64,000 bases of DNA from Elusimicrobiota bacterium (GTDB lineage Bacteria; Elusimicrobiota; Elusimicrobia; UBA1565), in the NCBI GenBank assembly GCA_016196755.1, contig JACPXC010000058.1:1-64000 (forward strand). Reading direction: 5' to 3'. Position 1 is the stretch's first letter. Every line of letters starts with the position of its first letter. Both the position numbers and the translations under genes were made by a program. This document shows positions 50,712 to 59,448 of this stretch, in pieces. The notes below the pieces were generated by a model. That model did not search any database. It saw only the letters and a program-made list of their open reading frames with translations, and was not told the origin of the DNA.

Positions 50712-52315
50712 TTCCTTCACAGGTCCCGGGACCCCTCGAGCCGGTCCGGGAGAAGCGCCAGCACCGCCGTTTCCGGGAACGCTTTCCCGTGACGCTGGTC
50801 GCGTCGAACGGCTTCGCCTCCTCGACCGTGGTGCCGGGAGCGGCCAAGGACTACGACGCGGCCGGCGCCTGCGTCCAGACCAGGCGGCCGCTGGGCGTGG
50901 GGGACGCGGTCCGCGTGCGCCTGCACCTGCCGAGGGCCATCTCCGAGTTCTTCCGCGGACTGCCCTGCGAGTTGGGCGCCAGGGTGAGCGCCCTGCGCCG
51001 CCAGAAGGCGCCGGGCGCTCCGCCCTACGAGGTGGTGGTGCGCTGGGACAAGCCGCTGGGCGAGATGGTGAACGCCGTGATCGCCTCCTACCAGCGGAAG
51101 ATCGGCGCGCTGGTCGGCCTGACGATGCTGGCCGTCGTCTGGGCCAAATGGGCCAGCCTCGACTTCTTCTGGTACGCGCCGTTCTTCTACGTCTACAGCC
51201 TCACCCTGTCGGCCTACCTGCTCTCGCGCTTCCTCATCTCCTGGCGGCACCGCCCCCCGCCCCCGAGCTCCTATACGCCCACGGTCAGCATCATCATCTC
51301 GGTGCGCAACGAGGAGGCGGCGATCGGGCGCACGGTCGACACCTGCTATCGGACGGACTATCCGGATGGGCTGCGCGAGGTCATCGTCGTCGACGATGGT
51401 TCGACCGACGGTACCGCGGCCGTGCTCCGCGGCCTTCAGCGGAAGTACGCCGGCCTCAAGCTCAGCAGCCTCCCGCCCGGCGGGAAGCGCCAGGCGATGG
51501 CCGAGGGGGTGCGCAAGGCGACGGGCGAGATCATCATCTTCGTCGATTCCGACACCTTCCTCTTCCCCGACGCCCTGCGCAACATCGTCCGCGGCTTCGA
51601 GGACCCGATGCTGGGAGCCTCGGCCGGCTACACGGAGGTCGAGAACGCCAACACCAACGCCCTGACCGGCCTGCAGGAGGTCCGCTACTTCGTCTCCTAT
51701 CGGCTGCTCAAGTCCTCGGAGAGCCATTTCGACTGCGTGACCTGCTGTCCCGGCTGCCTGTCGGCCTACCGGCGCAGGTACGTCCTAGACGTCCTCGAGC
51801 CGTGGCTCAAGCAGCGCTTCCTCGGCGCTCCGGCGACCTTCGGCGACGACCGCAGCCTGACGAACTACATCCTGCGCAAGTATCGCGTCATCTATAACGA
51901 CACGGCCGTGGCCTCTACCCTGGTCCCGGAGACCTGGGGGCACTATATGCGCCAGCAGGTGCGCTGGAAGAAATCGTGGCTGCGGGAGACTCTGATCGCC
52001 TGCGGCTTCATGTACAAGAAGCATCCCATCGCCGCGCTCTCCTTCTATTCGGCCTCGCTCTTCAGCCTCATGTCGCCCGCGATGGCCGGGCGCGTGGTCT
52101 ACCTGTCGTTTGACGGCGACAACGCCATCTTCCTCTTCTACATGCTGGGGCTGATCCTCATCGGCCTGCTGCAGTCGCTCTACTTCCTCTACCAGCGTCC
52201 CAGCCCGCATTGGCTGCTGGGGATGCTTTGGATGGCCAGCGCCCTCCTCGTCACCGGGCCGCAGACCTACTACGCGCTCCTCACGGTCCGCAAGAACCAT
52301 TGGGGGACCCGGTGA
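50708..52315 (+). CDS. PilZ-linked processive GT2 synthase (PgaC / hyaluronan-synthase-like)
   Basis: A 535-aa inner-membrane synthase. Residues about 15-125 resemble a PilZ domain: QHRRFRERFPVTL (the R-x3-R c-di-GMP motif) and KDYDAAGACVQT, where the second motif has Asp instead of the usual Ser (D-x-S-x2-G). Two membrane segments follow near 137 and 160. The GT2 domain has SIIISVRNEEAAIGRTV, VIVVDDGSTDG, FVDSDTFLFPD (DxD), GDDRSLTNYIL and QQVRWKKSWLRE (QxxRW), then four C-terminal membrane segments. This is the layout of processive GlcNAc or hyaluronan synthases. It should make the polymer handled by the deacetylases encoded next. Confidence 0.87.
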   Translation: MIPSQVPGPLEPVREKRQHRRFRERFPVTLVASNGFASSTVVPGAAKDYDAAGACVQTRRPLGVGDAVRVRLHLPRAISEFFRGLPCELGARVSALRRQKAPGAPPYEVVVRWDKPLGEMVNAVIASYQRKIGALVGLTMLAVVWAKWASLDFFWYAPFFYVYSLTLSAYLLSRFLISWRHRPPPPSSYTPTVSIIISVRNEEAAIGRTVDTCYRTDYPDGLREVIVVDDGSTDGTAAVLRGLQRKYAGLKLSSLPPGGKRQAMAEGVRKATGEIIIFVDSDTFLFPDALRNIVRGFEDPMLGASAGYTEVENANTNALTGLQEVRYFVSYRLLKSSESHFDCVTCCPGCLSAYRRRYVLDVLEPWLKQRFLGAPATFGDDRSLTNYILRKYRVIYNDTAVASTLVPETWGHYMRQQVRWKKSWLRETLIACGFMYKKHPIAALSFYSASLFSLMSPAMAGRVVYLSFDGDNAIFLFYMLGLILIGLLQSLYFLYQRPSPHWLLGMLWMASALLVTGPQTYYALLTVRKNHWGTR

Positions 52316-54189
52316 ACGGCCGGTTCCTTCGTATCTGGGCGCTGATCCTCGCCGGCTCATGCCTCTTCGGGCTCTGGATCAGCTTCGGCCGGGCTTTCGT
52401 CCGTCAGCGCTTCTTCGCCCCGCTGCCTCTCCCCGAGGCATCGCGCACCCACGCGAGCTTCGTCGCCGTGCTGCTTCCTCGGGTATCGGTGAAGCCGCGA
52501 CGCTACGCGATCTCGGCCGACCAGCTCGGGGAGCTCTTGGGCGGACTGACGGCGGCCGGGTACAACTCGATCGGGCTCGACGACGTAGAGCAGTTCTACG
52601 CTCGCGGGCGGGGCCTGCCCCCCAAGGCCCTGCTCATCGCCTTCGCCCAGGATGACCCGCGGGGTCTGGAAGCCGCCGACGAGGCGATGAGCCGCCTGCG
52701 CCTGCGCGCGGTCGCCTTCGTCGGGGGAAGCGCGGCGGTAAAGGGGGTCGAGCGGCGCCGATATCTGAGCCGCCACGCCGTCAACCAGATGCGGCGGAGC
52801 GGGACTTGGGACTTCGGCCGCGCCTGGCGCAAGCTCGCTCAGGGTACCCAGGGCGGCTCGGGCGGCTCGGGCGCCGGCGTCCGGGCCGTGCTCGACCAAG
52901 ACGGCGGCCGAGCCCCGTCGCCGGGACCCGGGACCCTGCGCTTCATCAGCTCCGAATCGGGGCTCAACGAGGTTACTACCGATCCGCGCTCGCTCAAGAT
53001 CCTCGCTCTGCGCCCCGAGCGTACTCCGGAGGAGAACGCGCGGATAGTCCGCATGTCGTGGCCGCGCGCGACGGAGTTCGCCGAGGACTTCAAGGGCGCC
53101 GGTCTGCGCCCGGACTGGGTCGCGGGCTGGGGTGTGGTCTCGGCGGGTAAAGGGCGGCTGGCGATCCTTCCTACGCCGCGTCAATCGGGAGCCGGGGTCT
53201 TCCTGCGCGGCACGGAGACCTGGCGGGACATGGTCGTGGAGTTCGCCCTCAAGAAGGTTCAGCGGGAATTCTGGGCCTACGCCCGCTACGATGAGGCCGC
53301 GGGACGCTTCATCCGCGTCGGCGCGCGCGACGGCGCGTGGTACGTCGAGCAGAAGGTCGGGCCGAACAACCTCGTCAGCATGCTCGCCCGGGCGCCGATC
53401 CGCGAGGGCGGCTTGCCCGCCAGGGTGCGACTGGTGCTCAAAGGCGGAACCGCGATCGTCCACGTCGACGGACGGATGCTCTTCGGACGCGCTCTCCGGG
53501 TCCATCCCGGGGTCTCCCGCGGCCGTCTTCTCCTGGGGGTCTACGACGCGCGCTCGGCCTCGGCCCTGGGGGTCGTCACCGGGGTGCGCGCCGCGCCGCT
53601 GCGCGAGCAATGGCTTACCTTCAACAGCTCGGCGGGCGGCTTCGACGAGGCGCTCCTCGAGCCCCTGCGTGAGGCGGCGGTCCAGGCCCGGGCCGTCTCT
53701 CCGCCTTGGATCCGGGTCGGACGCCACGGCGGGGTGTCGGTCGTCGAGTCGCAAGGGCTGCTTGTGCGCTCGTTGGCGGGGTTCTATGGCTGCCGTCTCG
53801 TGCCGACGGCGGAGCTCCCCGAGGGCAGCCTCGCGATACCGGCCGCGGCCGGCGGACCCCAGCGGCTGGCGGCCGAGCTCGTCGCCGCGGTCAGGGACTT
53901 GGGCGCCGCCGGGCTCAACATCCGCCTGCGCGCCGGCGAGCTCAGGCATGCCGAGAACGTGGCCTTCCTCAAGAGGCTGCGCGCCGACTTTCAGGTCCGG
54001 CGCTGGGAGCTGTGGACGACGGTCGACGGAGCGGCGGGGCCGGAGCCGGCGCTGGCCCGCGCCGTCGACGGAGTCCTCGTTCCCTCGCGCCGCACCCACG
54101 CGGGCTTCGAGGTGCTGGAGAGCGTCCAACGGCCGCCGGACGCCCTGGCCGCCGCCGGCGCGCGTTCGGGTACGGGAGGGGGACGATGA
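52312..54189 (+). CDS. Membrane-anchored deacetylase-like protein with LamG-like insert
   Basis: A 625-aa protein with one N-terminal membrane anchor (residues 8-26), otherwise periplasmic. Residues about 50-140 resemble the start of a NodB-type deacetylase (YAISADQLGELLGGLTAAGY, SIGLDDVEQFYARG, ALLIAFAQDDPRGLEAADEA), as in PgaB, but the metal motif is altered: AFAQDDP instead of TFDDG. Residues about 245-430 look like a LamG/DUF1080 sugar-binding fold (ETWRDMVVEFALKKVQREFW). The C-terminal part has Rossmann- or TIM-like alternation. It may bind rather than hydrolyse the polymer. GTGA overlap with the synthase and ATGA with the next gene. Confidence 0.7.
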   Translation: MNGRFLRIWALILAGSCLFGLWISFGRAFVRQRFFAPLPLPEASRTHASFVAVLLPRVSVKPRRYAISADQLGELLGGLTAAGYNSIGLDDVEQFYARGRGLPPKALLIAFAQDDPRGLEAADEAMSRLRLRAVAFVGGSAAVKGVERRRYLSRHAVNQMRRSGTWDFGRAWRKLAQGTQGGSGGSGAGVRAVLDQDGGRAPSPGPGTLRFISSESGLNEVTTDPRSLKILALRPERTPEENARIVRMSWPRATEFAEDFKGAGLRPDWVAGWGVVSAGKGRLAILPTPRQSGAGVFLRGTETWRDMVVEFALKKVQREFWAYARYDEAAGRFIRVGARDGAWYVEQKVGPNNLVSMLARAPIREGGLPARVRLVLKGGTAIVHVDGRMLFGRALRVHPGVSRGRLLLGVYDARSASALGVVTGVRAAPLREQWLTFNSSAGGFDEALLEPLREAAVQARAVSPPWIRVGRHGGVSVVESQGLLVRSLAGFYGCRLVPTAELPEGSLAIPAAAGGPQRLAAELVAAVRDLGAAGLNIRLRAGELRHAENVAFLKRLRADFQVRRWELWTTVDGAAGPEPALARAVDGVLVPSRRTHAGFEVLESVQRPPDALAAAGARSGTGGGR

Positions 54190-57100
54190 AGACGACTATC
54201 CTGGCGGCGGCGCTCTGCGCGCTGGGCGCCGCGCGCGGGCATGCCGCGGCGTTCGAGGCGGGCCGCCAGCTCATGCTCGAGCGGCGCTACCCGGAAGCCG
54301 TGCGCAATCTCGAGCTCGCGGCGCGCGAGGCCCCGGGCTCCCCGGAGGTCCTGCTCAACCTCGGTTGGGCTTATTGGCATTCCAAACGCATCGACGACGC
54401 GTTCCGGGTGGGGAGCATGCTCGTGAAGCTCGATCCCGGCAGCCGCGTCTCCCTGGTCTTCCTGGCCAACACCCACATCGAGCGCAAGGAGTATAAGTCG
54501 GCCGTGAAGCTGGCCGAACGCGCGCTGGCGTTGGCGCCCGGCGACCACGACGCCTCGATGGTCCTGGCGCGGGCCATGTTCCTGGACGGCCGGGAGACGT
54601 CCGCGATGACGGTGCTCGAGAAGGTCATCGAGCTCCATCCCGGCGACCGCGCGGCGACGTTCCGCAAGGCGAGCTTTCTTTCCGTGATGGGCCGCAAGCA
54701 CGAGGCGCTCTCCCTTCTTGACGAGCTCTTGGCCGCCGACCGCGACAATCCCGCCTACCGCCGCAGCCGGGCCAGAGTGCTCGCCGAGCTCGGTCGTCAG
54801 GAGGACGCCAAGAACGAATGGAAGGAGTTGGCGCGCCGCGCGCCGGACGCTCAGGCGCTCATGAACCTGGGTTGGGCCTACTGGAAGGAGCGGGACTTAG
54901 ACGAGGCATGGAAGATCGCCGAGAACCTGCTCAAGCTCGATGACAGGAATCCCGTCTTCTTACGCTTCATGTCGAACCTCGAGATCGAGCGGATGAACTA
55001 CCCCCAGGCCCTGCGTCTGGCCCAGAAGGCCTTGAGTGAGGCGCCCGGAGACCGCGACGCGGAGCTCATCCTCTCGAAGGCCCTCTTCCGCATGCAGCGC
55101 GAAGGTGAGGCCATGGCCATCCTCGAGCGCCTGGTCAACCGATACCCCGACAACCCGGCGGTGGAGTACCGCTGGGCCGAGTTCCTGGCCCGGACCGGCC
55201 GCGCCGAGCGCTCCTTGCTCCACTTCGAGCGTCTCATCAAGGCCGACCCGCTCAACGACACCTACCGAATGACTCGCGCGATGGCCCTCTACGAGACGGG
55301 GCTCTTCGATGACGCGGTGGCGGTGTGGGGCGCGCTTGCCGCGCGCAAGGACCCGCACCCTGCCGCGCTGCGCCGGCTCCGCGACGATGCGTTCAACCGC
55401 GGCGCCTGGAGCGAGGCGGTCTCTTGGCAGAAGAAGCTCATCGCCGGCAGCCCCGACGACCCCGCCGGCTGGGAGAAGCTGGCCAGGATATACGTCGAGA
55501 TGAAGCGCTTCGACAAGGCGCTCTGGGCGGTGGAGCGCGCCATCGCGGCCGACCCGGTGCCCATCAACGCCTACTACATGCGCGGGGAGGTCTTGACCCG
55601 GCTGCAGGACTGGCCGGGGGCGGCGGCGGCCTATCGGACCGTCCTCGAGCGCAACCCCGGAAGCCTGCGCGGCCTCGACGGGCTTTCCTATGTGTACCAG
55701 GCCCAGGGGCTCACGCGAGAGGCGCTCGAAACCGTGAGCCGGATCGAGAGCCTGACGTCGCCGTCGGTCTCCCCGTTCGTCGAGATCCGCAAGGCGCAGC
55801 TCCTGGCCGACGCCGGCCGCTTCAAAGAGGCCGAGCGCCTCCTCAAGCGGCTCTCCCAGGACAAGCGGACGGTCATCCCGATCCTGCTCTACCACGGCCT
55901 CTCGCGTTTCGAGCGCAGCGACGCCATCCCGCGCTCCGCGTTCCGCACCCAGATGCTGGCGCTCAAGGAGCGCGGCTACGTCGCGCTGACGGTCTCCGAG
56001 CTCGACCGGGTGTTCCAAGGCAAGAGCCTCCTTCCGGCCAAGCCCATCCTGATCACCTTCGACGATGGGCGCACGGATTCATTCGAGAACGCCGATCCCG
56101 TCCTCAAGGAGACGGGCTTCCGGGCCTCGATGTTCGTGCACACCTCGAAGCTGCGCAAGACCCATTTCCACGCCAGCCCCTCGGACATCGCCCGGTGGCA
56201 TTCGACGGGGCGCTGGGACATGCAGTCGCACGGCTACCAGGCCCACGACCCGATGCCGCTCGACGCCTTCGGGCGCAAAGGCCACTTCCTGCCCAACCGC
56301 ATGTGGCTGGCCTCGGCCGGCCGGCTGGAACGCCTGCCCGAGTATCGCGCCAGGGTGGAAAACGACTACGTCAAGGCGAAGCAGAACGTGTCGGATATCC
56401 TCCCAGGGCACGAGGTCGTGGGCTTCGCCTACCCCTACGGCGACTACGGCCAGACCGACTATTCCAACACCCCCGAGTCGGCCGGCATCAACCAGGCCCT
56501 GGTCAGGAAGAACTACCGCCTGGCCTTCGTGCAGGAGCAGTACGGCATCAACACCCTGTCCTCGAACCCGACAGACCTGCGCCGCTACGAGGTGCCGCGC
56601 GGCATGACGGGAGAGGCGCTGACGGCCCGGCTCGCCCTGGGCGACCCGCGCGTGCAGGCCGAGCTGGCCCAGGCCCAGCTGTATATCCGCGCCGGCCAGT
56701 TGGGCCGCGCCGAGTCGCTTTACGCGAGGCTCAGCACCCGCGGCATCGACGAGCCTCGGCTCTGGGCCGACCGCGGCGCCGCCTACCAGAAGGCCGGGGA
56801 CCTTGCCCGGGCCCAAGAGTTGTTCTCCCGGGCGGCGGAGGCCGAGACGGAGAAAGGCGGCAATGCGGCCGAGATGTACCGAAAGCTGCTCGCTCAGTCG
56901 GAGCACGCCGGCGCCCCGGTGGCCTCCGCGGGTACCCAGCGCTTCAGCGACAGCGATACCAACGCGATCACCAAGACGGCTATGCGCGGCGCCGGCGTCG
57001 CGGGCGCGGCCCGGTTGGAAGGCTGGGCCGGCGAGGGACGGTATTTGGACCGGCGGATGCCGGGAGGCGCACTACCCATCCGGGCCCAGGAGGGAGGCCT

Positions 57101-57779
57101 GCAGGCGCGCTGGTTCGCGGCCCGAGGGCTTCAGTTCGACGGCCTCTATACGCGCCGCGCCTTCTCCCAGGGGGCCACGGGGTTCGCCGACGTCTACGCG
57201 GCGGCGGTCTCCTACCAGCTCCTGCCGACCCTGCGCATCGGGGTGCGCGACGGGATGGGCAACGTCGAGACGGCCGCCGCCATCCGTCAGGGGCGGAGAT
57301 TCCACACCGACGGGGCGGGCCTGGTATGGGATCCCGCCCTGACGTGGAAGGCCAGCGCTGATTACGACCAGAGCCGCTACAACGACTCGAACCTGCAGCA
57401 GGACGTGCGTCTGCGCCTGATGAAGACGCTCACGGAGCGGATCGCCGTGGGGGCGACCTACCTGCGGCGGGACTCGAGCTTGACGGCGGTCGAGTACTTC
57501 ACGCCGCGGAACCTCCGCCAGTACATGGCGTCGGTGAGCCTCAACCAGACGCTCGGGCCCCTCAGCCCGCGGACCGGTCTAGCACTCGCCGCGGCGATGC
57601 TCCAGTATGAGGCGGGGCGCGGCGTCCAGTCGAACGGGACGCGCACGGTCCATTCGATGCGCGGAGTGCTGTCGTTGAGGCCCGTCGACCGCGCCACGCT
57701 CAGCGTCGACGCGCAGTACGCCCAGGCGCCGACCTACGTCAGCCGGCGGGTCGACGGGACGCTCGGCATCAGCTTTTGA
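54186..57779 (+). CDS. PgaA/PgaB-like fusion: TPR - NodB deacetylase - TPR - outer-membrane barrel
   Basis: A 1197-aa exported protein with a signal peptide at residues 1-21. Residues 22-560 are about fifteen TPR-type repeats (LNLGWAYWHSKRIDDAFRVG, MNLGWAYWKERDLDEAWKI). Residues about 564-800 are a NodB polysaccharide deacetylase: VIPILLYHGLS, ILITFDDGRTDSFENADPVL (Asp626-Asp627), WDMQSHGYQAHD (His pair) and GFAYPYGDYG. Residues 810-890 are TPR again (YIRAGQLGRAESLYARLSTR). From about 930 comes a barrel (GLQARWFAARGLQFDGLYTR) ending in TLGISF with a terminal Phe. In E. coli, PgaA (TPR + porin) and PgaB (deacetylase) are separate; here both functions share one chain. It is likely the outer-membrane exit for a partially deacetylated polymer. 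Confidence 0.87.
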   Translation: MKTTILAAALCALGAARGHAAAFEAGRQLMLERRYPEAVRNLELAAREAPGSPEVLLNLGWAYWHSKRIDDAFRVGSMLVKLDPGSRVSLVFLANTHIERKEYKSAVKLAERALALAPGDHDASMVLARAMFLDGRETSAMTVLEKVIELHPGDRAATFRKASFLSVMGRKHEALSLLDELLAADRDNPAYRRSRARVLAELGRQEDAKNEWKELARRAPDAQALMNLGWAYWKERDLDEAWKIAENLLKLDDRNPVFLRFMSNLEIERMNYPQALRLAQKALSEAPGDRDAELILSKALFRMQREGEAMAILERLVNRYPDNPAVEYRWAEFLARTGRAERSLLHFERLIKADPLNDTYRMTRAMALYETGLFDDAVAVWGALAARKDPHPAALRRLRDDAFNRGAWSEAVSWQKKLIAGSPDDPAGWEKLARIYVEMKRFDKALWAVERAIAADPVPINAYYMRGEVLTRLQDWPGAAAAYRTVLERNPGSLRGLDGLSYVYQAQGLTREALETVSRIESLTSPSVSPFVEIRKAQLLADAGRFKEAERLLKRLSQDKRTVIPILLYHGLSRFERSDAIPRSAFRTQMLALKERGYVALTVSELDRVFQGKSLLPAKPILITFDDGRTDSFENADPVLKETGFRASMFVHTSKLRKTHFHASPSDIARWHSTGRWDMQSHGYQAHDPMPLDAFGRKGHFLPNRMWLASAGRLERLPEYRARVENDYVKAKQNVSDILPGHEVVGFAYPYGDYGQTDYSNTPESAGINQALVRKNYRLAFVQEQYGINTLSSNPTDLRRYEVPRGMTGEALTARLALGDPRVQAELAQAQLYIRAGQLGRAESLYARLSTRGIDEPRLWADRGAAYQKAGDLARAQELFSRAAEAETEKGGNAAEMYRKLLAQSEHAGAPVASAGTQRFSDSDTNAITKTAMRGAGVAGAARLEGWAGEGRYLDRRMPGGALPIRAQEGGLQARWFAARGLQFDGLYTRRAFSQGATGFADVYAAAVSYQLLPTLRIGVRDGMGNVETAAAIRQGRRFHTDGAGLVWDPALTWKASADYDQSRYNDSNLQQDVRLRLMKTLTERIAVGATYLRRDSSLTAVEYFTPRNLRQYMASVSLNQTLGPLSPRTGLALAAAMLQYEAGRGVQSNGTRTVHSMRGVLSLRPVDRATLSVDAQYAQAPTYVSRRVDGTLGISF

Positions 57780-57810
57780 GCCCTACAGACGGATCCCAGG
57801 AGGAGTGATC

Positions 57811-58980
57811 ATGACCGTCGAGACGATGACGAAGCCGGAGAGCCGGCGCTGGTCGTATCCGAAGGCCGATTTCGCGAAGATGTACGCCCCGATCGAGAAG
57901 CTCTCGCACGCCGTCAAGCTCCGCGGCCTCCTGCGGGCCAAGTTCGCCCTGCGGCGCGCCGACCCGAAGAGCTGCTACCTGCACACCGCCGGAGCCTACG
58001 ACGCCCTGACGGCGGCGATGCTGACCGACCTGGGCTTCGAGGCCGTCTACGCCAGCGGCTGGCAGCTCGCCGTGGCGCACAGCATGTATCCGGACATCGG
58101 GATCTACCCGTCGCACATGATGGCGGACCTCGTCCGCGAGCTGGGACGCGGCATCGAGGGCCTGCGCGACCGGCATTTCTACGACAACGGCGGTTCGGTC
58201 AAGGACGCCCCGCCGATCTTCGCCGACATCGAGGCCGGCTTCGGCGGCCCGACCCAGACCTTCGCGCTGACCCGCGAGATGATCCGGGCCGGCGCCGCGG
58301 GGGTGCACCTCGAGGACCAGGACCCGGCCGAGCGGACCTGCGGGCACATCGTCGCGCACCACGGAGTCAAGCGCTCCAAGGTCCTCGTGCCTACCCACAA
58401 ATGGATCGAGAAGCTCATCGCCGTCAAGGCGGCCGCGCAGGCCGCGGAGTCCGAGCTCGTGGTCATCGCCCGCACCGACGCCGTCGACGGCTCGGTCCCG
58501 GGCGGCCGGGAAGGCAGCGTCGAGCACGCCGTCGAGCGGGCCCTCGAGGCCGCCTCGCTGGGTGTCGACGTCATCTGGCCGGAGTTCAACGACACCGACA
58601 TCGACGGACCGCGGCGCTTCGCCGAGGGCGTGCACGCGCACTTCCCGGAGCAGATCCTGGGGTTCAACCTCTCGCCGTCGCTGCACTGGGGCGAGGCGAA
58701 GGCCAAGGGCCGGCTCCTGAGCAACCAAGAGCTCGGCGAACTGGGCTACACCCTGCAGTTCTCGACCCTGTTCGCGTTCCGCACCGCGGGGATGGCGCTC
58801 GAGACCTGGCTCAAGGGCTTCCGGCGCTCGGGCCTCGACGCCCTGGCGGACCTGCAGCTCGTGGAGAAGGGCACCCTGGGCGACGAGCCGCGCACCCGGA
58901 TGCACCAGAAGTTCGCCGGTACGGACCGGTGGCTGACGCTCGAGAAGCTGGCTAAGGGGCAGTCGACGCGGAAGGGTTAG
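57811..58980 (+). CDS. Isocitrate-lyase-like protein (ICL/PEPM family), altered active site
   Basis: A 389-aa TIM-barrel protein of the isocitrate lyase/PEP mutase superfamily. AVYASGWQLAVAHSMYPDIG, IFADIEAGFGGPTQTFALT, AGVHLEDQ and NLSPSLHWGEAKAKG match isocitrate lyase; the length is near short ICLs. The catalytic signature, normally KKCGH, reads RTCGHI here: the Cys and His remain but both Lys are gone. Glyoxylate-shunt activity should therefore not be assumed; methylisocitrate or another 2-hydroxy acid lyase is possible. No malate synthase is in the window. AGGAGG lies before the ATG at 57811. It follows the exopolysaccharide genes by 31 nt and ends at a strong hairpin. Confidence 0.82.
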   Translation: MTVETMTKPESRRWSYPKADFAKMYAPIEKLSHAVKLRGLLRAKFALRRADPKSCYLHTAGAYDALTAAMLTDLGFEAVYASGWQLAVAHSMYPDIGIYPSHMMADLVRELGRGIEGLRDRHFYDNGGSVKDAPPIFADIEAGFGGPTQTFALTREMIRAGAAGVHLEDQDPAERTCGHIVAHHGVKRSKVLVPTHKWIEKLIAVKAAAQAAESELVVIARTDAVDGSVPGGREGSVEHAVERALEAASLGVDVIWPEFNDTDIDGPRRFAEGVHAHFPEQILGFNLSPSLHWGEAKAKGRLLSNQELGELGYTLQFSTLFAFRTAGMALETWLKGFRRSGLDALADLQLVEKGTLGDEPRTRMHQKFAGTDRWLTLEKLAKGQSTRKG

Positions 58981-58989
58981 CAGGTGCGG

Positions 58990-59034
58990 GCGGCCCCCGG
59001 AGGGTGGTGCAGCCCTCCGGGGGCCGCGCTGTTT
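58990..59034 (+). terminator. Terminator hairpin after the ICL-like gene
   Basis: A perfect 15-bp stem (GCGGCCCCCGGAGGG 58990-59004, CCCTCCGGGGGCCGC 59013-59027) with an 8-nt loop is followed by GCTGTTT. The T-run is short. Hairpin A of repeat copy 3 begins directly after it. Confidence 0.8.
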
Positions 59035-59089
59035 ACGCGCCTCGGGCGCGTGGATCGAAGGATTGCGAAACGGCCGCAATCCTTCGATC
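59032..59089. repeat. Bipartite hairpin repeat, copy 3 (fullest)
   Basis: Hairpin A (ACGCGCC-TCG-GGCGCGT, 59035-59051) matches copies 1 and 2 exactly. GGATC follows, then hairpin B with a perfect 15-bp stem (GATCGAAGGATTGCG 59053-59067, CGCAATCCTTCGATC 59075-59089) around loop AAACGGC. The B stem differs from copy 1 while the loop is the same. It lies just after a terminator, before the convergent GlsB-like gene. Confidence 0.75.
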
Positions 59090-59211
59090 TGGAGCAATCA
59101 ACGGCGGACGATAATCCAAGGTAGTCGCAACATCAAGTGGGGATGCACTTGGCAACGCGTGACTCGCGCGCATCGGCAGGAAGGCTGGCTGCGCGCGTAA
59201 ATAGCCGCTGT

Positions 59212-59439
59212 TCAAACTCTCTTGAGTACCCGAGTGATCGCGACAAGCACGACCGCCCCGACAAACGACACCAAGATCGCCCCGGCCAACCCGCGGCCCG
59301 GCGTGCCGAGCAGCCAAGTGCCGACGACGCCGCCAAGCAGCCCCAGCACGACGTCGACGACGACCCCGTAGCCGCCGCCCCGCATGAGCTTGCCGGTCAG
59401 CCAGCCGGCCACCAGCCCGACAAGGAGCGTATAGAGCAT
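59212..59439 (-). CDS. GlsB/YeaQ/YmgE family membrane protein
   Basis: A 75-aa protein with three hydrophobic Gly-rich segments (LLVGLVAGWLTGKLM, VVLGLLGGVVGTWLLG, GAILVSFVGAVVLVAI), the classic pattern of transglycosylase-associated (YeaQ/YmgE) stress proteins. These are small inner-membrane proteins induced by general stress; their biochemical role is not established. GGAGGG lies before the ATG. It lies 9 nt downstream of the ferritin-like gene and is probably the last gene of the leftward kinase-ferritin-GlsB unit. The upstream 59090-59211 stretch is AT-richer and shows no gene. Confidence 0.88.
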   Translation of the reverse strand: MLYTLLVGLVAGWLTGKLMRGGGYGVVVDVVLGLLGGVVGTWLLGTPGRGLAGAILVSFVGAVVLVAITRVLKRV

Positions 59440-59448
59440 GCGCCCTCC

